Source: JBKPCD01 sp046727175
Lineage (GTDB): Bacteria > Acidobacteriota > Vicinamibacteria > Vicinamibacterales > 2-12-FULL-66-21
Reading direction: 5' to 3'
Assembly (NCBI GenBank): GCA_046727175.1
Contig: JBKPCD010000194.1
Location: forward strand, 1-28,735
Length of the DNA stretch: 28,735 nucleotides
Shown here: positions 22,917 to 28,735 of the stretch, piece after piece
How the letters are laid out: every line of letters starts with the position of its first letter
Numbering within the stretch: position 1 is the stretch's first letter
Position numbers and translations under genes: made by a program
Notes under the pieces: generated by a model
The model's input: the letters and a program-made list of their open reading frames with translations, nothing else
The model's database searches: none
Told to the model about the DNA's origin: nothing

Positions 22917-24500
22917 CTATTTCGGCGCGGCGCACGTGAAGTTCGCGGCGTCGTCCACGCTGCCGCTGCCGTTGTACTTCGCGGTCATCGGGTACACGCA
23001 GAGCGGACGCGATCGGACTGGTTTGCCTTCCTGGCGCAGTGTGGAAACCAGCCGATCGGGTGCCGTTCCGTGTTCGACCCAATCGACGAGTGGCGTGATT
23101 GAATCGAACTGCGATGGTCCGAGTCCGCCGGTGCAGTGCAGAACGCCGGGCAGCATGAACAACCGGAAGAACTCATCGGTCCGGCTTCCCATCGTCTGTC
23201 GCATCTGCTCGTAATAGTTGACGCCCATCATTGGATTCAGCGCCGGATCCGCCCATCCGGAATACATCAGTATCTTGCCGCCGCGCGCGTGAAACCGCGT
23301 CAGGTCCGGGTCCTTCGCGTTGAGAAGCGTCCCGATCCTGGTGAGCTTGTCGATGTCGCGGTCGGGATCGAACTCGCGCCAATCGATTGGTGTGCCTGGC
23401 GTCACCATCTCCTTGAAGAAGCTCTCCATGAATTGCGAGGAGATCGTCGGCTGCTGCCCGTCGCCGATAATCCAGGGGATCCATCCGCTGCGCTGGCCCG
23501 CCGGCGTCTGCACGACGGCTTCACCGCCGACTGGGAAGCCGGGGAAGATCGCGACGCCCTTCGAGCTCACGCCCCCGTAGACGGTTCGCAAGGCCTTGAC
23601 TTGCGCGTCTGTCAGGCATGCCCCACCGTCGGTTGACGTCGTGCACTGAGGAACATCCGTTGCGGGATCGAACTGACACCGGCGAGGATCCGTAATCAGT
23701 CCATCCTTGAGTCCGTCGGCCGCATCACACTTCGCATAGATCTTCTCACTCAGCATGCCGACCTTTTCCGCCGAGAGGCCGGCGCTTGCGAGCGCGCGAT
23801 TGAACGCCACGTAGTGCACCATCGTGCCGGTGAAATCGAGCACGGGCGCGCCTACCACGATGCCGTCGAAGTCGTCCGGGAAGCGCTGAGCGGAGATGAG
23901 ACCCTGACGCCCGCCTGTCGAGCACCCGACGAAGTACGACTTGGCAGCTGCTGAATCGTAGTACGCGCGGATGAGGGTCTTCGCAGTCAGCGCCGTCACG
24001 TGTACGGCGCGGTACGCATAATCGACCAGCTTCTGCGGACTGCCTGCAAACGTGGCCAGTGGCTCGCGCGCCGCCTCGTGACCCGTGTTGGTGCTCGCGA
24101 CCGCGAACCCTCGTTTGATCGCGTTGTTCCGCGTGTTCACGCGCCCACCTGACGAGAGCGACTCTCCCGCAAACCCGCCGTTGCCGAACATGTACAGCCG
24201 CCCATTCCAGTCCTTTGGCAGCGCGACCTCGAAGCGCACCTCCGGCATGATCAAGCCTTGCACAAGACAGAATTCCGGCACGTCTCCCTGCGCAGGGATG
24301 ATGGAAGCCGTATCGACGGCGAAGTCGTACCCTGTCAGCGACCGCAGTTGTACGCAGGCTGTCGACGGGGCGCGCCCCTTCGGCGATTCTTTCCAGTTTT
24401 CGAATTGACCGACCTGCGCGCGCGCATTGGCGCCCAGGAGCATGGCAGACAACGCGATCGCGGACCGGACTCGGTTCTTCCCGGTTACAGAAATCTCCAT
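22917..24500 (-). CDS. Secreted tannase/feruloyl esterase family protein
   Basis: A 527-residue alpha/beta-hydrolase. A signal peptide (about 1-28, ending ANARAQ) is followed by the tannase-family fold. The catalytic triad is visible: Ser194 in GCSTGGRQG, Asp418 in YSGWADPALNP and His455 in LPGVLHCTGG. Cys193 and Cys456 sit next to Ser and His, giving the CS-D-HC motif of this family, in which the disulfide holds the triad. It probably cleaves ester bonds of gallate- or hydroxycinnamate-type phenolics outside the cytoplasm. ATG at 24500 has AAGGA about eight bases upstream; the longer frame to 24830 overlaps the divergent gene and is rejected. It is divergent from the CXXCH protein. Confidence 0.93.
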   Translation of the reverse strand: MEISVTGKNRVRSAIALSAMLLGANARAQVGQFENWKESPKGRAPSTACVQLRSLTGYDFAVDTASIIPAQGDVPEFCLVQGLIMPEVRFEVALPKDWNGRLYMFGNGGFAGESLSSGGRVNTRNNAIKRGFAVASTNTGHEAAREPLATFAGSPQKLVDYAYRAVHVTALTAKTLIRAYYDSAAAKSYFVGCSTGGRQGLISAQRFPDDFDGIVVGAPVLDFTGTMVHYVAFNRALASAGLSAEKVGMLSEKIYAKCDAADGLKDGLITDPRRCQFDPATDVPQCTTSTDGGACLTDAQVKALRTVYGGVSSKGVAIFPGFPVGGEAVVQTPAGQRSGWIPWIIGDGQQPTISSQFMESFFKEMVTPGTPIDWREFDPDRDIDKLTRIGTLLNAKDPDLTRFHARGGKILMYSGWADPALNPMMGVNYYEQMRQTMGSRTDEFFRLFMLPGVLHCTGGLGPSQFDSITPLVDWVEHGTAPDRLVSTLRQEGKPVRSRPLCVYPMTAKYNGSGSVDDAANFTCAAPK

Positions 24501-24605
24501 TGCTGCTTCCTTGTCACCATCGGGCGGATGATACTTCAGGCTGGGAACGAAGGTGCCAGTTACTCCCAAGGCTGCTTGGACCGATGGCGCGTCTAAACAA
24601 TCAGG

Positions 24606-25307
24606 ATGAGACGTCCGCTTTTCCTGCTCGCGCTGGTTCTCGCGATCGTTCTTGGCGGCCAGCTTTCGGGTGCCGGGCCTCTCAGGGCCGCCCAAAATCG
24701 GCCAGTGGCCCCGATCGATCGGGAGGCGCGGCTCATCGCGGCCCTGAACGATTGCCTGCAGGAACGGTTCCGCGATGTGGACGAGCGCCTTGGCATCCGT
24801 CGAATAATCACGATCGGCGAGACTCCGCACCGCTTCAAGCCCGAGAATGTTCGCGAGCTGTCCGCCGTCGACGAACTGGAGCGCGCGCGACTCCGCCTCG
24901 TGCTGTATTTATCGGGGCGACGAGTGCTTCGCGTGAAGACGGATGCGCTGAAGGCCGAGCCAGGATCACTGTGGGCCTTCATAAAGGGGCCAGTGCTCGT
25001 CACGTCAGTTGATCCTGAACGAACTGCCGTCGATGACTTCGGCGGCGATCCGCCGCCCGCACCCGCGCTGCTGCTCGATGAAAGTCAGCGTGCACTGGTG
25101 GCCTTCAAGCACGCCGACTCGCACGATTTCGTCGTCGGGCGCTGGAAGTTCGTCGCGCTTCCGGTCCGCGCGAGCGAGGCGGCCTGCCTGAATTGCCACC
25201 GCGACGAGCACGCCACCATGACGTCGAGCCCCACACCGTCTGGCACTCCGCTTCGCATCGGCGATGCCTTGGGGGCGGTGCTCTACGGATATCAGCCGAA
25301 GAACTGA
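24606..25307 (+). CDS. Exported protein with one CXXCH haem motif (putative c-type cytochrome)
   Basis: A 233-residue protein. A signal peptide (about 1-29) is followed by an alpha/beta region I do not recognise. A single CLNCH haem-attachment motif lies at 194-198, near the C-terminus. The spacing, with a long N-terminal domain then one CXXCH, recalls DUF3365-type sensor/haem domains, but I cannot confirm that. It would be periplasmic if haem is attached. The distal axial ligand cannot be assigned. The ATG at 24606 gives the signal peptide; AGG lies directly before it, too close for a normal Shine-Dalgarno. It is divergent from the tannase gene and 79 bases upstream of the tricorn gene on the same strand. 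Confidence 0.7.
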   Translation: MRRPLFLLALVLAIVLGGQLSGAGPLRAAQNRPVAPIDREARLIAALNDCLQERFRDVDERLGIRRIITIGETPHRFKPENVRELSAVDELERARLRLVLYLSGRRVLRVKTDALKAEPGSLWAFIKGPVLVTSVDPERTAVDDFGGDPPPAPALLLDESQRALVAFKHADSHDFVVGRWKFVALPVRASEAACLNCHRDEHATMTSSPTPSGTPLRIGDALGAVLYGYQPKN

Positions 25308-25386
25308 GCGCTACGAGCGTTCAATCTCGTAATGTCGCGACTGCAAGACGGTGTTACCATGCGGCACCGCGAAACGGAGGCCCGTC

Positions 25387-28300
25387 ATGCGTAACGTCAT
25401 CTCGGTCGTCGCGTGCGTTTCGATCCTGGAAATGTGGGCGCTCGCGCAAGGCGAACGCCCCCTGCTGCTTCGGAACCCCACCGTCAGCCGGACGCAGATC
25501 GTCTTCAGCTTTGCCGGGGACCTCTGGATCGTCGCCCGCGGCGGCGGAGACGCTCGCCGGCTGACGAGCGGGATCGGCAAGGAGACCGACCCGTTCTTTT
25601 CGCCGGACGGAACGCAGGTGGCGTTCAGTGGCGAGTATGACGGTAACCAGGACGTCTACGTCGTCCCGACCACGGGAGGCGTGCCGAAGCGTCTGACGTA
25701 TCACCCCGCTGCTGACACAGTCACCGGGTGGACACCGGACGGCCGGAACATTACGTTCGTGTCCACGCGCTCCAGCTACTACCACTTTGCCGATCAGATG
25801 TTCACGGTTCCGGCGACAGGCGGATTCGCGGTGCTGGTGCCGCTCCCGATCGTCGAGCAGGCGTCGTACTCTCCCGACGCCTCACGCCTCGCCTACGTTC
25901 CGCATCCGCGCTGGCAGCCAGCGTGGAAGCGGTACCGCGGCGGGCAGACGACCCCCATCTGGATTGCGAACGTCGCCGATTCGAAGATCGAACGAATCGC
26001 GCGGGAGAATTCGAACGACTTCAACCCGATGTGGCTGGGCAACTCGATCTATTTCCTGTCGGATCGGAATGGTCCCGTGAGCCTCTTCGCGTACGACCTG
26101 AGCACGAAACAAATCACCGAGGCGGTCAAGAATGACGGCCTCGACTTCAAGTCCGCCTCGGCGGGGCCGGACGCCATTGTCATCGAGCAGTTCGGCGCGC
26201 TCAAGCTGTTCGACATCGCGTCCCGCCAGATTCAGCCCGTTCGCGTGAACCTCGCGGGAGATTTTCCCGAGCTCCGGACGCAGTTCATGAAAGTGGACCC
26301 CAAGCGCATCAACAATTTCGGCGTATCTCCCTCCGGCGTTCGCGCGGTAATGGAGGCCTGGGGAGAGATCTTCACCGTTCCGGTCGAAAAGGGGGATGTC
26401 CGTAACCTCACCCACAGCCCCGCCGTGGCCGAGCGCGATCCCGCCTGGTCACCCGACGGGAAATGGATCGCGTGCTTCTCCGACGCTTCGGGCGAATACG
26501 GCCTCGAGATCCGCGATCAGACTGGAACCGGCGAGGCGAAGAAGATCGCGCTGGAGCCGTCCTTCTACTACACGCCGGTATGGTCGCCTGATTCGACGCG
26601 GATCGCGTTCAGCGACAAGCGCCTCAATCTGTGGTACGTGGACATCGCGAAAGGAACGCCCGTGAAGGTGGATTCGGATTATTACGAGGGGGCATCGTTC
26701 AACGCTGCCTGGGCGCCCGACAGCAAATGGCTGACGTACACGAAACAGCTGCCCAACCACCTGCACGCGGTCGTCATTTATTCGATCGAGCAGAAGAAGA
26801 CGTTCCAGGTCACCGACGGGATGAGCGACGCGCTTTATCCGATATTCGACCGCAACGGGAAGTATCTGTACTTCACCGCCAGTACCGATATCGGGCTCTC
26901 CGCCGTCGGCTTCGATATGTCGAGCAACGAGCACCCGATCACGCGGAGCGCCTACGTGGTGGTGCTCGACAAGGAACTGCCGTCGCCGCTGGCGCCAGAA
27001 AGCGATGAGGAAAAGATCGGCCGGGAAAAGGGGGCGACGGACACGGATAAGAAGGACGACAAGCCGAAGGATGACAAGGCGAAGGACGACAAGCCGAAGG
27101 ATGACAAGGCGAAGGATGACAAGACCAAGGACGAGAAGCCAAAGGATGACAAGGCGAAGGAGAAACCGGTCACGGTGAAAATCGATCCCGCTGGAATCGG
27201 GCAGCGAATCCTTGCCCTGCCTATACTTGCGCGCAACTACGTGAACATGCTGCCAGGAAAGACCGGCATTCTCTACCTCGCCGAGGCGCCGCTCGTCGTT
27301 CGCGAGAGCGACTTCGAGAACCTGAAAGTGACGGTCCAGAGATTCGATCTCAGCAAGCGCAAGGTCGAAAAGTTCCTGGACGATGTCAACGGCTTCGCCG
27401 TGTCGTTCGATGGCGAAAAAATCCTGTATCGCAAGAAGGACCAGTGGACGATTGCGGGCACCGCGGAGCCTCCGGTTCCCGAAGCCAAGCCGAAGCCGGG
27501 CGAAGGACCGCTGAAACTCGACGGCATGGAGCTTCGCATCGAACCCGTCGCCCTCTGGAAACAGATGTTTCACGAGGCGTGGAGGATCCAGCGGGACTTC
27601 TTCTACGACCCGCGGCATCACGGACTCGACCTGGCGAAGGTCGAGAAGAAATACGAACCGTATCTCGACGGCCTGGCCTCGCGCGACGATCTCAACTACC
27701 TACTCGAAGAATCGCTCGGCGAGATGACCGTCGGCCACATGTTCATCGGCGGCGGGGAACAACCGCAGCCGAAGAAGTTCAAAGGTGGTCTGCTCGGCGC
27801 GGACTACGCGCTCGAGAACGGCCGCTATCGCATCACGCGTGTCTACAACGGCGAGAACTGGAATCCGGGTCTGCAGGCGCCGCTCACGCAGCCGGGCGTC
27901 AACGTGACGGCCGGCGAGTACATCCTCGCGGTCGCCGGACGGGAGTTGACGGCGGCAGACGACATCTACGCGTTCTTCGAGCAGACGGCGGGGCGACAAG
28001 TGATCGTCAGGGTTGGCCCGAATCCTGACGGGACGCGGGCGCGCGACGTGACCGTCGTGCCGGTCGAGAGCGAACAGAATCTGCGCCGTCTGGCGTGGAT
28101 CGAAGGCAATCGCCGCAAGGTCGACGAGATGACCGGCGGCCGCGTGGCGTACGTGTATCTGCCGAACACCGCCGGCGCCGGCTACAGCAATTTCAATCGC
28201 TACTACTTCGCGCAGGTCGGCAAACAGGCGGCCATCATCGACGAGCGGTTCAACGAAGGCGGCCAGCTGGCCGACTACATCGTCGATCAGCTGCATCGCC

Positions 28301-28735
28301 CGTTGATGAGCAAGGTCGCCACACGCGAGGGGGCGGACTGGTCGAGCCCGTCAGGATCAATCTACGGTCCGAAGGTAATGATCATCAACGAAATGGCGGG
28401 GTCGGGCGGCGACGCGCTGCCGTGGTATTTCCGCAAGCAGAAAATCGGGCCGCTCGTTGGCAAGCGAACCTGGGGCGGCTTGATTGGAATCGGCGGCTAT
28501 CCTGAGCTGATCGACGGCGGCAACATCACGTCGCCGCGATGGGCGCTCTACGGCCTCGACGGTGAATGGGAAGTCGAGAACGTCGGCATCGCACCGGACA
28601 TCGACGTCGATCTCGATCCCGCGGCGGTGCGGCAGGGGCACGACCCACAACTCGAGAAGGCAGTCGAAGTAGTCCTGCGTCTCCTCGCGGAGCGTCCGCA
28701 GCCGGAATACAAGCGACCGACGTACCCCAATTACC
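25387..28735 (+). CDS. Tricorn-like S41 protease (3' end missing)
   Basis: A reading frame of 1116 residues open to the window edge. A signal peptide (about 1-21) precedes a propeller region with tricorn motifs (FSFAGDLWIVARGG, FFSPDGTQVAFSG, WTPDGRNITFVSTR). A Lys/Asp-rich repeat occupies 556-590. Then come the C1 domain, a PDZ domain (GVNVTAGEYILAVAGREL) and the C2 domain. Catalytic residues are recognisable: His784 in EMTVGHMF and Ser1006 in NEMAGSGGDALPWYF. Tricorn proteases cut peptides released by other proteases; this exported form probably acts in the periplasm. The ATG at 25387 follows GGAGG (25376-25380) with six bases spacing. The chain reaches RPTYPNY, near the usual C-terminus, so only a few residues are likely missing. 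Confidence 0.94.
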   Translation, partial: MRNVISVVACVSILEMWALAQGERPLLLRNPTVSRTQIVFSFAGDLWIVARGGGDARRLTSGIGKETDPFFSPDGTQVAFSGEYDGNQDVYVVPTTGGVPKRLTYHPAADTVTGWTPDGRNITFVSTRSSYYHFADQMFTVPATGGFAVLVPLPIVEQASYSPDASRLAYVPHPRWQPAWKRYRGGQTTPIWIANVADSKIERIARENSNDFNPMWLGNSIYFLSDRNGPVSLFAYDLSTKQITEAVKNDGLDFKSASAGPDAIVIEQFGALKLFDIASRQIQPVRVNLAGDFPELRTQFMKVDPKRINNFGVSPSGVRAVMEAWGEIFTVPVEKGDVRNLTHSPAVAERDPAWSPDGKWIACFSDASGEYGLEIRDQTGTGEAKKIALEPSFYYTPVWSPDSTRIAFSDKRLNLWYVDIAKGTPVKVDSDYYEGASFNAAWAPDSKWLTYTKQLPNHLHAVVIYSIEQKKTFQVTDGMSDALYPIFDRNGKYLYFTASTDIGLSAVGFDMSSNEHPITRSAYVVVLDKELPSPLAPESDEEKIGREKGATDTDKKDDKPKDDKAKDDKPKDDKAKDDKTKDEKPKDDKAKEKPVTVKIDPAGIGQRILALPILARNYVNMLPGKTGILYLAEAPLVVRESDFENLKVTVQRFDLSKRKVEKFLDDVNGFAVSFDGEKILYRKKDQWTIAGTAEPPVPEAKPKPGEGPLKLDGMELRIEPVALWKQMFHEAWRIQRDFFYDPRHHGLDLAKVEKKYEPYLDGLASRDDLNYLLEESLGEMTVGHMFIGGGEQPQPKKFKGGLLGADYALENGRYRITRVYNGENWNPGLQAPLTQPGVNVTAGEYILAVAGRELTAADDIYAFFEQTAGRQVIVRVGPNPDGTRARDVTVVPVESEQNLRRLAWIEGNRRKVDEMTGGRVAYVYLPNTAGAGYSNFNRYYFAQVGKQAAIIDERFNEGGQLADYIVDQLHRPLMSKVATREGADWSSPSGSIYGPKVMIINEMAGSGGDALPWYFRKQKIGPLVGKRTWGGLIGIGGYPELIDGGNITSPRWALYGLDGEWEVENVGIAPDIDVDLDPAAVRQGHDPQLEKAVEVVLRLLAERPQPEYKRPTYPNY
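27052..27156 (+). repeat. Seven in-frame 15-bp units encoding KDDKx repeats
   Basis: Seven consecutive 15-base units within the tricorn gene encode Lys-Asp-Asp/Glu-Lys plus Pro, Ala or Thr. The first four alternate Pro and Ala, a 30-base higher-order period. Third-base differences (GAC/GAT) separate the copies. They form a charged, flexible linker between the propeller region and the C1 domain and may vary in number between strains. Confidence 0.85.

Noticed and set aside
22893..22931. 7-bp inverted repeat after the LytTR gene as a terminator
   Set aside because: The loop is 25 bases, there is no T tract and one arm lies in the tannase coding region.
24501..24830. Upstream extension of the tannase frame
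   Set aside because: It overlaps the divergent CXXCH gene, and the signal peptide with Shine-Dalgarno supports the start at 24500.

Overview
This is a high-GC bacterial window carrying ordinary chromosomal genes. The mix of genes suggests Acidobacteriota, probably a Vicinamibacteria-like soil lineage. It holds two Ser/Thr kinases fused to WD40-like (PD40) propellers, a DUF5117/DUF4953 metalloprotease, a tricorn-type protease, a DUF2934 protein and a tannase-like esterase. That placement is an inference from gene content, since no rRNA or other taxonomic marker is present.

Layout. 1-1186 (-): a DUF72 protein followed by an SDR oxidoreductase, joined by an ATGA overlap; the SDR runs off the left edge. 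1431-2292 (-): a small PAS/coiled-coil protein and a DUF2934 protein. 2337-2984: a decayed scar with remnants of a SAM methyltransferase and of a glycosidase-like gene, ending at a nested inverted-repeat element. 3024-5600 (+): secreted zinc metalloprotease. 5701-8484 (-): kinase/propeller 1. 8655-9431 (-): two-domain VOC protein. 9638-10609 (+): secreted DUF1028 protein. 10853-15190 (-): full-length Lhr helicase. 15417-18143 (+): kinase/propeller 2. 18188-18426 (-): DinB-family remnant. 18432-19990 (-): threonine dehydratase-like PLP enzyme overlapped by the gene for a CBM-like lipoprotein. 20105-20509 (-): small exported protein. 20660-22892 (+): DoxX, LytS-type histidine kinase and LytTR regulator, a compact operon. 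22917-24500 (-): tannase/feruloyl esterase. 24606-25307 (+): exported protein with one CXXCH motif. 25387 to the right edge (+): tricorn-like protease, cut a few residues before its likely end.

The content fits a heterotroph that breaks down peptides and plant phenolics and uses many membrane-anchored sensors. Several unrelated exported proteins are present (metalloprotease, DUF1028, CBM lipoprotein, tannase, cytochrome-like protein, tricorn). The only gene sets that clearly work together are DUF72-SDR, PAS-DUF2934 and DoxX-LytS-LytTR.

I saw no tRNA, rRNA, CRISPR array, intact transposase, phage gene or defence island. I found no convincing new multi-gene system. The most unusual parts are the two-gene scar with its inverted-repeat element, a palindrome inserted in frame in a kinase domain, -10 boxes placed so that transcripts would be nearly leaderless (one with a TTG start), and low-complexity repeats at two convergent gene junctions.
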